A model generated the notes under the pieces. That model was given only the letters and a program-made list of their open reading frames with translations, made no database searches and had not been told where the DNA came from. This document shows, piece by piece, positions 1 to 12,126 of a DNA stretch of 64,000 nucleotides; position 1 is the first letter of the stretch; every line of letters starts with the position of its first letter. Both the position numbers and the translations under genes were made by a program. Origin of the DNA: Oegoconia quadripuncta (Eukaryota > Arthropoda > Insecta > Lepidoptera > Autostichidae); assembly GCA_949316235.1 (NCBI GenBank), contig OX438755.1, positions 15,641,151 through 15,705,150 of the forward strand. Reading direction: 5' to 3'.

Positions 1-329
1 CTAAAATTGATAAAATATTCGTTGAAGTAGCTAAAACTTTACAAACTATTTCTAATTTTCTCTGTTGTTGTACCTAACTGATTAGTTATCACAACTCAAA
101 GGTATTAGCGGTGCAGCTCTATAACGAACACTGTTACCTGTCACTACTAAGTATTGCTAAATATTGGCTAAACCAACTAACGTACTCCAGCACCAGTCGG
201 TAAATTTGATAAATATTGACTGAAACTACTAACTTACTTATCATCGGTAGCAAATTTTTTTGATTTGGTACCGAAAGGATTCGTTGTCAGTGGGTTCGAT
301 ATTCAGCATTCGATATTTGATGGCTAAGA

Positions 330-665
330 ATCCTTAGCCATTGCTGCTAATTTCATAGGTCTAGTTCATAAATGATTAGTTGCGTGTGCTAAAGGATTTA
401 ACTGCTGCAACGAGGAAAAGTTAATCATTATTGCGAAACTTGATGACTTCTTTAGTTAAGACAGCTAAGATTACAGAGCCACAGCTGCTTATTTCTTGGG
501 TCTAGTACTTAAATAATTGGTTGCTTATGCTAATAAATTAACTGCTACAACAAATAAAAGTTAATTATTACTGCGAAATAAATGACTTTTTGTTTAAGAC
601 GGCTAACATCCCTTAGCCATTGCTGCTAATTTCATAGGTCTAGTACTTAAAATATTAGTTGGCAG
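330..665. repeat. tandem repeat, about 143-bp unit, ~2.3 copies
   Basis: The landmark 'ggtctagtacttaaata' or close variants recur near 358, 498 and 638, each followed by a TTAATTATT/ATCATT-GCGAAA stretch and preceded by 'gctgcta(a/t)tt'. Spacing is about 140-146 bp. The wider stretch 1-960 is also rich in 'gctaa' words, suggesting older copies. No gene is seen in 1-1100. Confidence 0.6.
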
Positions 666-1101
666 TGATGAAACTTTACATATCATCACTAAATAAATAC
701 CAAAAATTGCTAAAAAAAAGTCTCAAAAATTTGCTACAGTTGCTAAAACTGGCCAAAATAAATTAGTCGGATTGCTAAGGTACTTTCGTTATTAGGTTTA
801 ATTTAATTAGCAAGCACTGCTAATTTCGCCCAGCTAAAAACTTTTTCCTGTAGTTGCTAATCTCTTGCCTATCCGTATAGTTTGGAAGATTTTTAGCTAA
901 CAGTACCCAATTTTAGCTGTGGTATCTAATCTGTTCTTTGAGTGCGGGAAGACACGGACTCTTCCGTTTTTCTTATTAGGGTATTAGCGGCTTAGCGGAC
1001 TCGTGGTCGGAATGCATCTAATGTCACCATTGACAAACTTTATAAGCTGACAAACTCAAATAATTTAATACACTACACTACGTTCCTTATATAAAAAACT
1101 A

Positions 1102-1560
1102 GCTTCCCACCCGTAGCTTCGCTTTATCGTCGATTAGTTAAGTATACTCGCTTTATCGGGATAAAAAATATCCTTTGTTTTAATCCAGGGTATGTTCTAC
1201 ATGTATATCAAATTTCATTCAAATCCGTTCATCCATTTTGCCGTGATTGAACAACAATCGGACAAACAAACATCCAAACTTTCGCACTTATGGTATTAGT
1301 TACAAGATAAAGCGTATTTGATTAGTTGATTGATAATGTAATTAGTTACGATGTTTTAATAGAAACAGTAAAAGAAGTTTGTTACTATTTTAGAATGAAA
1401 TTGATTTTTTATTTCCAAGAATATGATACACTAGCTTTCCGCCCGCGGCTTCGCCTGCGTGGAATAACTTTATCGCGGATATGTTTAATTTGTTTATCCC
1501 GCGGGAACTACTCACTTTATCTGCTCACTTTATAGCCTGCCGATGGTCGAGGTAACTTGT
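1102..1560. repeat. family J fragments (two, 'actagcttxccgcccg' type)
   Basis: Two adjacent pieces of a dispersed repeat. 1102-1290 reads 'actagcttcccacccg...' then the inverse of the 'ctcaatcacggcgaaacgg' module. 1431-1560 reads 'actagctttccgcccgcgg' followed by a 'cgcggatatgtttaattt' stretch. Matching modules occur at 20830-21100, 35230-35340, 52300-52620 and 57240-57446. No coding capacity. Confidence 0.5.
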
Positions 1561-3160
1561 TTTAATTCACTTTACATATTGCAAATATTCATTTATAGAA
1601 TAAAAAGACTTATCGAGCAGACACACGAACATTATGTTTTAACATTATTCCATAAGCAATTAGAAGTTATTGATTTTTCGATTCTTTCCTTTGGCTGCAA
1701 ATAGGTAAACGGGAAGCATCCTCTAGATTTTGATAACCAATCAGAACAGGAACACCCATATCTTTGTATTAAATTGATTATGAAACTTAATTTTTTAACA
1801 GACTTAAGGTCTTTTTCATATTAATTTCTGCTTCCTACATCTAAAATCAAAAAACGGACAATTCAGTGATCCTATAGGGGTTTCGTATTTGAACTTTTGC
1901 GGTACGAAAATCTCAAATCTCTTTCTTCAATTTAGCACTTTGCAGGGCGGTAGTACTCATTAAAATTTTTGCAGAATGACACTGAAATTTTCCGCACAAA
2001 ATTACAACACATCTATATCGGTACAACTATAATCTGTCAAAACTATAATAATTTAAAAGTTAGTACGGTCATATCCCGATGCGGGCATTACCGTACTAAC
2101 AGCATTACCTAAAATTTCGATCTTGAGTGTTGCCGGTACGGCCAGACCAGTCTTAAGTCAAGAGCAGCTGTACAGCACACAACACTGGAATTAAATACGT
2201 TGGCGTGTTTGTACTGGAATAACCGTAGTACTTAGGTGCGTCATAGTAAATGCAACGGCAATACCCGTACTGGTACTGTGCGCGACATACATGTGTGTGT
2301 GAACGAGATATCCAAGCAAACTAACATTTCCTGACTAATATCGAAAGTAGAAAAATGAGAGTAGGTTGTGGGTTGACAGCAAATCCTGGTCTTTAAGAAA
2401 TTTATATCATCATAGTTCTGTGATACCCGTAGTGCCTTTAAACCCATTATTTTTACTTACGGCAATGGCCGTTCTGTTGGTTTATTAACCTGATCAACCC
2501 CTGGTATAACCGTACTGTCCTGCAAAGTGTTAATTAAGACCTAGGCTCTTGTCGGTGGAGTTCTTTCCACATTACTCTACACTCCGCCTTTTCTTTGACT
2601 TCCTGATACGATACGGCGTTTACTTATTTACGATATTTTCGCATATGCGACACAAGTACAAGATATGCGGTACAAGTAAAGGAAAAAGTAAATCTCAAAT
2701 ATATACGAAAAAATCGTTGACTTAACAACATACACATTTCACATATCTATTGATATCCTGCTCTCAATGAACGTTTGAGTACAGGCTCTCGAACCCGGAA
2801 TAATCAATAATATTATTTGAGATTTAAGACTACAATGGAAGAAAAGTTGCAAACAATACCGCTCAGGAACCCTAATCTCTGGTAAACAAACTCTGTGGTA
2901 GAGTGTACTTCGTTCAGGGTCATGAATTAGTAACAAATACTTACTTTCTTGTGTCGGTCGCAGCGACCCAAAATGGTTCTTGACCTCCACAAATAAAAAG
3001 TGCCACTTTCCTCTTTCGCTGCTATAGACCCAATGCCATTGAGAACAAATATTTAATCAAATTGCCTTTCGACGATTTAGGGGCAATTCTTTCCGATGAG
3101 TAACTTTTGAACCGCTTGGACAATTTTTATTATTGAAAAAATACGATACTTTTATTCATC
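1561..3160. other. intergenic stretch, no gene seen
   Basis: No supported gene. 1850-1905 carries 'gtgatcctataggggttt', part of the same dispersed repeat as 51590-51900. 2060-2101 is a hairpin (11-bp arms gttagtacggt / accgtactaac), and variants of 'ccgtact' recur to 2520. 2515-2590 is a family M fragment ('ctcttgtcggtggagt'). Confidence 0.4.
2515..2590. repeat. family M fragment
   Basis: 'ctcttgtcggtggagttctt' followed by 'ccgccttttctttgacttcc' is shared with 11500-11585 and, more degenerately, 18640-18665. It is a dispersed non-coding repeat of unknown class. Confidence 0.5.
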
Positions 3161-3223
3161 ATCATAATATCAGCCGTAAGATATCCACTGCTGGACAAAG
3201 GTCTCCCCCAAAGATCTCCATAT
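3161..3223 (-). repeat. RTE-type LINE 3' terminus
   Basis: Reverse complement reads '..gatctttgggggagacctttgtccagcagtgg' ending in a 'gatgatga' tail, the usual 3' end of lepidopteran RTE elements. Other copies: 12810-12828 region, 46447-46495, 57150-57193 and 57838-57905. Confidence 0.6.
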
Positions 3224-3291
3224 AAACAATTCTAAAAATGAAACACTATACGCATAAGCTAATCCATAAGTCTAAATAGTAAAGAACAGAA

Positions 3292-3602
3292 GCACTCATG
3301 GCCTAGTGGCATTTCCTTCATTTTCGATTAGCAAAATTAATCAAATGTCTGATGCGGTTACTTCTTGGATGGGTGACCACTAGCGGCATTTAAATAAGAG
3401 TATTTCCGTTTATCGGACCCGGTTGTTGTCAATTGAAGGCATTTGTTAAACCAAGTCGATGGCTTATAGGAGCGGCTTAAAAACACTGACTGTCAGGTAT
3501 CCACTAGTGTGATACAAGTCCACCAATCCGACTGCCCATATCCTCGCTTAGTGAACAGAGGCTGTGCCCCACCGTTGGGGACGTATAAGGCTGATGATCA
3601 TA
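3292..3602 (+). repeat. SINE family E, 5S rRNA-like head
   Basis: The head contains 'cttggatgggtgaccac', resembling the internal promoter of 5S rRNA, rather than tRNA A and B boxes. The tail contains 'aacactgactgtcaggta', then 'ccgttggggacgta', and ends in a 'gctgatgatcat' run. Further copies: 27224-27930 (split by an insert) and 61871-62062 (minus). 5S-headed SINEs are known (SINE3 class); assignment here is by motif only. Confidence 0.55.
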
Positions 3603-3605
3603 AGT

Positions 3606-5330
3606 AAAGGATAGTCATTTTCCAAATGTTCAATTAGAAAAAATATAAATGCATTTCTCTATTGCCTATGAGCACAACGCTTAAAATCGCTCTAATTTCG
3701 TTTTGTTATTTTTTTTTATCATAATATGATGAAAAAATATAATATACTATTTTTCTTTCTTTGTTTCTTTTTTGTGGTGTTATTAAGGTAATTATTAGAT
3801 TTGTTGTATTAGGTACTATACTATACATTCTTTGGTACGCCGTCGCTTTGGGTGGGCGTTTATAGCTACGCCACAGTTTGCAAAACTACAGTAGCTATCA
3901 TCGCAATTTTGTACTGTGTATATTTATTTCTGTATCCAATAAATTATTATTCTCTTATTTCGACTTATGTATCTGGCTTTGGGGTATAAAGTTTCGTGAG
4001 ATATTATAATTATAAGCATGTTTATAATGCAAAATTGGCGATGTGATTCACGGTAGATGGCCATCTAGGTCTCGGCAGAGTTGACTAAGGCTAACCAGTC
4101 TCTATTCGTAGCTGTCATAAAAGGTGCCTAGATGACCGTAACAAATGGGCAACAGTGTCATTGGTATTATGCTCCCAAATAATCTGCGAGCTCCACCCCG
4201 TCTGCCCAGCGTGACGATAAAGAAAAAGACTGCCATGAGAAACGATGCACACCGCTCATTAGATATGCTTATATTCAGTAGTCGACTTATGTATACAGGG
4301 TGAATTTGAATTCGTATAATTCCCATTAACCGGTGACGCCACACTTGATTACGAACAACTTTACTATATCGTACCTACACTCCCTAACAATTAAATAAAC
4401 CTAATTTCGTTTAGGAATTCAATAGTACCTATTCGAAAACAATTAAATCGTGTGAGCCCGGAGTATGACAGCACTTTGAAAGTGATCGTACTTTTTCGGT
4501 TTATCGATTGTCTCAACAGATATAATACAACAGTATTGCGTGTAATATAATATACCTTAATACTTTCAACCATCTCTACCGAAAAATCTAAATATTCTTA
4601 TAATCTAAGTAGGTATCAACGTCACAATCCATCAAATGAGTTTGACGATACGCAGAACTAAGTATCTACTTATATGAAATATGATTACAGTTAACTTTAC
4701 AAAATTCTATACCTTGGATTAATCCAGTTATACACATTTTATGTGCTTTTATATATAACTTGTCAGCCATAAAAATCCAAAGATAAATTGACTGGAGAGG
4801 AAATATTTTCTTAGGCGGAAGTACGATAATGTCTTGCCTTTATTCCGGACTTCGGGCTTATACATTCAAAGGCCTCTGACAGGTGTGAAAACACGTTTTA
4901 TATGTGGTAAGGTAAAATGCGTAATGAATGAGGGAGTTTTTATGGTGACCTCGTTAGAGAGGTGCTGTATTATGAGGGTTGAATACATCCACTAAACTTT
5001 AGCAGCACTAAATTTATGGAAAGCGTAATTTAGATTTATACTGCAACAACCTGCCATAATCTAATAGTGTTTGCAATTTTGTATAATGATGATTAGGATG
5101 AATCGCAATTAAATCATTTGGGTTTTCTTTTCCTTCGATTTAACATTTTATTTATATTATTATAATTGTATTTCATAGCTTCATTTCCTCAAATAGTACG
5201 GACTGGAATGTGTTCAACCATATTCGAAAAAATAATAAAGATGGGCGAAGTACAAATGAAGGATGTACATCTCGTGACAGAAACAATAATAATTATATAA
5301 GTATTAAACACCCAAAAACTCAACAGCATA
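3606..5330. other. intergenic stretch, no gene seen
   Basis: No supported gene. 4090-4265 has an ORF-like GC-richer patch on the minus strand (LGRRGGARRLFGS) that looks like part of a repeat but has no second copy here. 4293-4375 is a truncated family L MITE end ('tacagggtgaatttgaatt' then 'ggtgacgccac'). Confidence 0.3.
4293..4375. mobile_element. family L MITE, one end only
   Basis: Begins 'tacagggtgaatttgaatt' and continues 'ggtgacgccacacttgatt', matching the left half of the fuller copy at 15361-15629. The partner arm is absent. Confidence 0.5.
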
Positions 5331-5515
5331 TTTTGTATTTTACAGACGCCATATTGGATTATTTACCATAAAATATATCCTAAGAAAAATCCAGGTATCA
5401 AGACGAAGATAACGACACTATGCACTTCGACATCGTTGCAACCGTTTAGGCTACAGGTTGCGTCAAAGGAACGGATATAATTACGGACATAAAACGGATT
5501 TCTTTGGGCAGCCGG

Positions 5516-6190
5516 GCAAGAAGAAGTCAAAGTCAAAGTCAAAAAAAAAATTATTTCGTAGGATAAAGATTATCACTTGAAAACGTCACATTTTTTATCT
5601 TAATATTAAAATTATTGACATTATTGCTCATTCGCAAAGCAGATTCCCCAGAGAAAATCGAGCAAGAAACTCAAGGGTTGCTCTTTTAATTAAGTTTGGG
5701 TTACAATTATATTATTGTATAATTAGACTGAATATCGCCGAGCGGTCTATGTCCATGCTTGCTTATCATCCAGATAGTCAGAAATTTTATAATAGCCTTT
5801 GGTAAATAATGTCTGTTTTATGATGGTTTTGAATTTATTTAAAGGTAAATTTTGAATGTCCACTGGAACCTTATTATAAAAGCGTATACATTGCCCCTTA
5901 AATGACTTAGTGACTTTGTGTAAACAGCTGACATGAACAGCAAGTTTATTTTTATATCTGGTATGAACATTATGTATATCACTATTTTTCTTAAACGATT
6001 CTATATTTTTCCTTACATACATTAAGTTTTCGTAAATATATTGCGATGCTAATGTTAATATATTAATTTCTTTAAATTTATTCCTAAGAGACACTCTGGG
6101 GCCCAGTTTGTAAATCGCGCGAACCGCTCGTTTCTGCAGAACAAAGATACAATTTATGTCCGCGGCATTTCCCCACAACAGAACCTGAAT
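5516..6190 (-). mobile_element. LINE 3' end with ORF2 C-terminus (CR1/Jockey-like)
   Basis: An uninterrupted 143-codon frame (6178-5747) encodes the far C-terminal region found after the RT domain of CR1/Jockey-group non-LTR elements. It includes motifs QKRAVRAIYKLGP, LASQYIYENLMYVRK, DIHNVHTRYKN and RFYNKVPVDIQNLP. A stop and ~230 bp of 3' UTR follow, ending in a (TTTGAC)n tail at 5516-5545. The element is 5'-truncated near 6190, so the RT catalytic domain is missing. The open frame suggests a fairly recent insertion. A second copy is at 23070-23578 and two related 3' ends are at 7840 and 10078. Confidence 0.8.
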
Positions 6191-7839
6191 TATACAAGTA
6201 CGTCAGCCATGCACTTAGGTATATTATTACATACTGTAACAAGAGTGTCAATGACAAGACTGCTGCACACACAAGCGTTCCCACAGCGAGACGTATTTTG
6301 TTTTCTTTTTTCTCTTCTTTTAATCGTCTATTTTGTTTTTTATTTTTAATGTTCTACGTATCTAAGTAACATATTTTATATAAATGTTTACATGTATGTA
6401 CGGGTATCACATATGTAAGCTACGTAGTGTATGTGTAGCGTTCGATCCTGCTGAGCGCTTTATTAGACCACTATTATATTGTCTACAATATTTCTATATT
6501 ATGTGAGAACCTATTATTATCAGTCAGGTATAATTTTCCAATGTTATTTTTTTTGTTTAATTTTCCATAGTGATTTAACATGGCTGTTGGTTTTCCTTAA
6601 TATAAATAAATAAATAAATATTAATTCTGTTTATTCACTCTTTAACATCACATAGTTTATTATACAAATTGGTCGATCGGAGACCGCTCTGGAGCGAGCT
6701 CTCTCCCGAATCAACTTCTATTCCTTATTTAAATCATATTGGGTCTTTACCTGTGAAATTGGATTTTTTTTTCTGCGTTAATCATATGTACCAATTACTG
6801 CGATTTTCAAAGCTATATCCAAATTTGTTTTTTATTTGGAAAGTGGAATATTATTTAAAGGTTTCACATGAAATATTTTTTAATTTCTGGGCTAAATCAC
6901 ATAATAAAAAAAATTTACAGAGCTCTTTTCATGTGCTTCCCATAATCATTTTCGCTGAAACTTTTATAAAGTGCTTACTTTTAAAAATTAACGCTGCCTA
7001 TACTTAACTTAATGTTATCCGATAATACAGACAAAGTTTAGCAAAATTTGGATTTGCCGCTCCCAAGAAAAAAACAAAAATGTTTGTATGGAGTAAACAG
7101 TCTTAATGAAATTCTTCATACAAAACGCCAATTTCATAGGTAAGGACCTAATATTTCTTTTTCCAATCGACGCGCCGTCTACTACAGCCAGCATCACACC
7201 ACACGATCCCAAGCGTTCGCCTTGGACCGTCGCCACAGTACTATCATTTTCTTATATAACTATTTCTACTTCATCATACCCACTTCAAACAAAGTTAAAT
7301 AGAAGTTCCAGTGACTTCGTTCCCACCGCTCTACCAAGCTTTACCGTCCAGTTTAAAACTTTCAAACCTATCTGGACCACGCGCTAAGGAAGGGCCATTA
7401 GTATTAATAAAGCCAACGGTCTCATTAAACTTAGCTCTGACCGTCTCATAGAGGTTGTTCAGAACTACCCTTTAGGTTGATTGTTGACATACCATTCATT
7501 AATGTATACTACACGAGTAAATGGTATTTTCATTACACCAGAAATGCGAGATAGAGAATTTAAATCACAATAGCGTTAATAATTTTATTTTTTTGCATAA
7601 CATAAGTTCATGTATGCTAGCGATAAGGACGAGCGTGGTCACCTGCCACAAGAATATTTATTATGCTTACTAATATTAAAATAATTTGATCCGAAGTTCT
7701 ATAAATTTGAATCGAATAGAATTCATTTATTTGCAATAAAAAACGAACAATAACAGTAGGTATTCTAATTAGTATACAATTCACAAGAGAAAAAGATGTA
7801 TACTGATTCATGTTCATATTGTATTAATGTATATATATG
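6191..7839. other. intergenic stretch, no gene seen
   Basis: AT-rich, no supported gene. The overlapping opposite-strand ORFs around 6670-7390 show no domain, no conserved motif and no splice support; I take them as chance. Confidence 0.35.
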
Positions 7840-8245
7840 GTTATGTATACGCTTTTTTAATAAGGTTCCTGTTGATATACAAAATCTTCCTTTCAATAAA
7901 TTTAAAGATACTATAAAACAGAAACTTATTAAGAAAGCATATTACAAAATATCAGATTATTTAGATGATAAACATTCATGGACATGAACAGCCCGTTTGC
8001 GTAACCAGGCTATTTCACAATTAATAATGAAATATTATAATATAAAATAATAATTAATAATTTTTTAACATAAAAACGTTTTTTTTAAAAGAGCAACCTC
8101 TCGAGTTTTTTGCTTGTTCTTCTCGGGGGACAATTGGCTTTTGAACAAGCAGCTAGCTTAAAAAATGTAAAATCTGACTATTTTAAGTGTACCCTGTGTA
8201 CCTACAAAATAAAGCATTTTTTGATTTTGATTTTATAGGCTTTAA
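7840..8245 (+). mobile_element. LINE 3' end, related to the 5516 copy
   Basis: Encodes RFFNKVPVDIQNLPFNKF ... YYKISDYLDDKHSWT then TGA at 7985-7987, closely matching the C-terminus of the LINE at 5747-6178. The 3' UTR carries 'gagcaacctctcgagttttt' and ends in a TTTTGA repeat. It is 5'-truncated at about 7840. Confidence 0.75.
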
Positions 8246-9225
8246 TTTTTTTTATATACTTAATTATGAATGTGACTGACCACAGATAGTATAAGATGTA
8301 TTTAGTTTGCAATTTCTGTTAGCCAACCAAAAGAAGCGAACCGGTACAGCCAGTGAAATATTCATTCGTTCATACATTATGTAAGAAAGAATGGCCCTCG
8401 TATTCAATTCCAAATAACCAAATGTCTTTTACTCTGTCCCCTTCATGGTTAATTCCATGGGCGAAGGTGCACGAAATCACAATTAACATATAGATGTGCC
8501 ACTCGACCCAACCCGCCCCTTTTAGCGAAATTACAAAAGACATGCTTTTAACAAGGTCTTGTAAAAGTATGTTGACTAAGCTTAAGTAAGGTACTAGAAA
8601 AATAACCGTAAACATCAGGATCGTAGACTGCGAAGGGACTGTCCTATCTCTACATGCAGAGACCTGGAGATTTCAAAATAGGAAAAGAATACTAGGTTAT
8701 GTTTATTCTTTGACAATGGAATTCATTAGCCGAAGGAAAATATGCAACAGTGCCTATCTGTTACTTTTTTGTCATTGTTCGAAATATGATTAAAATCAAC
8801 TAAGGGTACAGTTACAAAAGGAAATCTTTAAATATAGCGTAACATTATTTACCTATCTGTATAGCAGAAAACGCTGACAATAAAATGACTGTTGCTCGAA
8901 AATACACGAAATTCTTTGTTCGGAACAATGGTCATTTTCATGATATCCCTAGCGTAAGCTGAAACTACATTCGTAGAAAAGGATTCCACAGGATTAGGGC
9001 AACATATTCGAATCAATCTGAAAGATCCGATTAGAGGTAGGAGGATACGAGAATTCACAATAATATCCTTTTCTTGTGCGACCTACGCAGTTGATCAAGT
9101 ATGTTATTCTTTTGCAGAAAAAATATGAAACCAGTTGTTCAATACTTTGTTGAATAGATATTATTTAAACTTATTTTTATTCTTTCCGCATTCTGGGATT
9201 GTGATTACCCTGTGAATGTGTGTGG
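8246..9225. other. intergenic stretch, no gene seen
   Basis: No recognizable gene, SINE or LINE segment. Short ORFs on the minus strand (8370-8615, 8849-9058) lack any recognizable feature. Confidence 0.35.
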
Positions 9226-9226
9226 T

Positions 9227-9773
9227 ACAGTCGGCAACGCAATGAAGGTAGCAGGCTTAATTTTTATGATATTGATTCGACCGTCTTGGTAGGATTTTGT
9301 TATATTTTTCATTACACATTGATCGGTGATCACATTTGATAGATAAATTTCAGTTAAAGTTAAATAAATTACATGCATATCTACATAACGTCATTCAGAC
9401 AGATTGTTAAATCAAATAATGTATTAAAGAAATTACTGAACATACATACATAACGTCTCGAAATCTATACCGAATGGGGTGGTCAGAGATTTCCAAACAA
9501 TTAGTGTTTGGGTGTTCCAAAAATTAAAAGTTTAAAGATTGAAACAACATCCACCATTCTCTTTATAAAATGTACAGAAATCCACAAGTGATAAGGGTTG
9601 AAGGGAAACGTGCAACACTATGGATGTTTTTTGGTGGAAAGTCCCTTAGTCGCCTTTAATGATTCCCACGGGAAGAGGCGGGTTGGTTCTATTCTAATTT
9701 CATTTTCCTTTAGACTTTCTCCTACATATATTTATAAATAAAGGCCTGCTACCTTAACCGTGTTGCCGACTGT
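9227..9773. repeat. 33-bp inverted repeats flanking a family G LINE fragment
   Basis: 'acagtcggcaacgcaatgaa' at 9227 is the inverse of 'ggcctgctacctt...ttgccgactgt' ending at 9773. Between them, 9442-9706 is a minus-oriented family G 3' end ('gaatggggtggtcagaga', '(catacata)'), also seen at 38560-38725, 41240-41455 and 63745-63930. Confidence 0.55.
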
Positions 9774-10077
9774 AGTGACCTGACCCTCAATAGTTATGGC
9801 TCTACCAGAGTACTCGAATAGTTTTATTTTACCAGGGATTAGAGTCATGGCTGATTGCATATTGAATACTCATTCGTCAATTATGAAGTTCATGTCCGTG
9901 GACTTCAATTGAACAAAATATTTTTCCATATAATATTAATATTTGTAGGAATATAAAAATTTTGTATAAAAAATTTCGGTGTTTTTAAGCTCAGGATATG
10001 TACATCGTCTTCATAAGTAATTTAGTATATTCATATAAGTACGTTATCACGTAGACACGTAGTACTAAACGATAATA
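9774..10077. other. intergenic stretch, nothing recognized
   Basis: AT-rich sequence with no ORF, RNA gene or repeat match that I can support. Confidence 0.3.
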
Positions 10078-10372
10078 ATATTATAAAATATCAGATTATT
10101 TAGATGATAAACATTCATGGACATAAACAGCCCGTTCGCATAACCAGGCTATTTCACAATTAATATTGAAATATTATAATATAAAATAATAATTAATAAT
10201 TTTGTAACACGAAAACTTGTGTTTTTTAAGAGCAAACTCTCGAGTTTTATGCTTGTTCTTCTCAGGGGTAAATTGCCTTTTGAACAAGCAGTAGCTTAAA
10301 AAATGTAAAATCTGACTATTTTAAGTGTACCCTGTGTACCTACAAAATAAAGTATTTTTGATTTAGATTGAT
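10078..10372 (+). mobile_element. short LINE 3' end, sister of 7840-8245
   Basis: Starts in 'attataaaatatcagatta', encodes the last ~14 codons (KISDYLDDKHSWT) and the same 3' UTR including 'gagcaaactctcgagtttta' and the AAATAAAG plus TTTTGATTT tail. Nearly identical over ~290 bp to the 7840-8245 copy. Confidence 0.75.
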
Positions 10373-10910
10373 TTGAATAACTTTTTAATTCAAAGGTACG
10401 TACAAAATATAATATTATTAATATTCGTCTTTTTCTTTTACATCACCTTAATGGTAGTTTTTAATTTCATTATTATGTTCAGTGTAGCTTTTTCTCAGCT
10501 TGAGCTGGTATTATCATACCATTTACGGGCATTGACCTAAATGGTACGTACGTGGAAAAAAAAAAGTAAATGGTACGTTTTTATTTATTTTAAAGTCCTA
10601 AGTCAGTTTTCCGTTTTCGACAATTTTAAGGATTTTCCTGACAGCCCGACAAATATTTAAAATGACTGCTTTTTGCATATGTATGTACGTAGATTGGTAC
10701 GTAGTGTCTTACTATTATTTTTATTTTATAAATTATTTTTATATTTGTGGTGGCTCTGAACTTTAATTTTCGAAAATTATTCGGCTTAACGATAAAAAAT
10801 GAATAATTTTAAAAATGTTGATACAATGTTGAGTATATAATACTTATGAATGAAACGTAAAGCAAGTAATATACTCTATTATCCTGTTGTTAAGTTTAAT
10901 AAATAATAAT
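10373..10910. other. intergenic stretch, no gene seen
   Basis: AT-rich. 'aaatggtacgt' recurs at 10511-10580 but not as a clear array. No ORF or RNA gene. Confidence 0.3.
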
Positions 10911-11128
10911 AATAAATATTTCGGTATAACCAATCACCTAGTCCCAAATTAAGCAAAGCTTACTATGGATACTAGGTATACATAAATATTTATATAAACA
11001 TCCATGACTCGGGAATAAATATTTGTATTCATCACACAAACATTTACCCCTCGCGGGATTCGAACCCGCAACCGTTGGTTTCGCTGATAGGTTCACAATC
11101 CACTACACCAATCTGTTGATAAAGAAAT
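10911..11128 (-). repeat. SINE family D (tRNA-derived), near complete
   Basis: On the minus strand the head 'attggtgtagtggattgtga' carries an A box-like start, and 'gggttcgaatcccgcgagg' is a B box. A 'tgtgtgatgaatacaaata' body follows, then 'agctttgcttaatttggga' and an AATAAT tail. Same family: 55460-55700, 53772-53862 and 62285-62410. The tRNA-like head is not an isolated tRNA gene because the body is conserved between copies. Confidence 0.75.
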
Positions 11129-12016
11129 AAATATATAAGAAATCTAGGTGTATTTAAATTCTTATTTAACGGTTTATGGTGGTCGTCCCACGCTGTGCCC
11201 GCCGGTGCGTGGTCTCCATACCAGAACCTTAAAGCCCCAACGGCCATTCTTCGAGCGTATGCTTTATCTACTGCCACTTCGGCTTACTAATACGTTGGAC
11301 TTTGTCGGTGTGTGTTACCATCACCTGTGTTACACCTAAATATCGTAAATCGGCTGGTTACCATGTCCCAAGTGCCAGCCTTCCAACAGACAAGACCCTA
11401 CAATAAACAAACAATTTTTATTTGTGATGATTAACGAATAAATCCATAGGTGTTAGTTACAGGAATAAAATTAAAGTTGTGTTCTCTCTGTTCAATTTAA
11501 GAGCTATGCTCTTGTCGGTGGAGTCCTTTTGCATACTTCTTCTACATTCCGCCTTTTCTTTGACTTCCTGATACGACACGGCATTTCCTGTTGTGTTAGT
11601 AGGACTATAACTAGAGAACATTAAAAACGATGCTACACTTATGTACACTTATTTTTTTATTAATCTCAGAGCATTTAAAAGAGCCTTTCTTGGCGTTGTG
11701 GGTTAAAAACTAAAACGAGCTAAGTAAATTGTATGTGTTTTTGTAAAGCACCCTTGACTGATCGTTAAATGGCGATACATCCAAAATAAACACGTCTAAA
11801 CACGTCCAAACCAGGTGTTTATTCAGACATTGCCATCGATCACTGTTTTTGCAAGGACATGTCTCCTTAGAGGAAGACAAATGAAACCTTTGTAAGGGCA
11901 ATTTATCTCGGCAGCCGGTGAAACTTTATTTTACTTACTTACATATGTAGTGTAAACAAAACAACTTTGTCATTACACTGCGTGAGATTTCATTTTTGAC
12001 CCATGACTCAAACCGT
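11129..12016. other. intergenic stretch, one family M fragment
   Basis: Nothing coding supported. 11500-11590 is a family M repeat. The rest is AT-rich with no further match found. Confidence 0.35.
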
Positions 12017-12126
12017 CTTATTCATAAACATTTACAAACGCTTTATAAGCCTGTTTTAGTTAAAGTATGTTTTGTCTCTGTCGTTCATAAGGAAAAGTTA
12101 TAATGAAAGAAAGTGACAAAACATAA
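12017..12126. mobile_element. family N MITE, left half
   Basis: 'cttattcataaacatttaca' through 'gttttagttaaagtatgttt' and 'gtcgttcataaggaaaag' match the palindromic element at 19903-20098. The right arm is lost. Confidence 0.6.

Noticed and set aside
4102..4344. 80-codon minus-strand ORF with LGRRGGARRLFGS
   Set aside because: Runs into a family L MITE end at its N-terminus and has no second copy or domain here; more likely repeat debris.
11045..11128. tRNA-like cloverleaf sequences with B boxes (also at 34060-34131, 35740-35807, 38140-38210, 49550-49618, 55034-55110, 56405-56486)
   Set aside because: Each is followed by a conserved SINE body and recurs in several copies, so they are SINE heads rather than tRNA genes.
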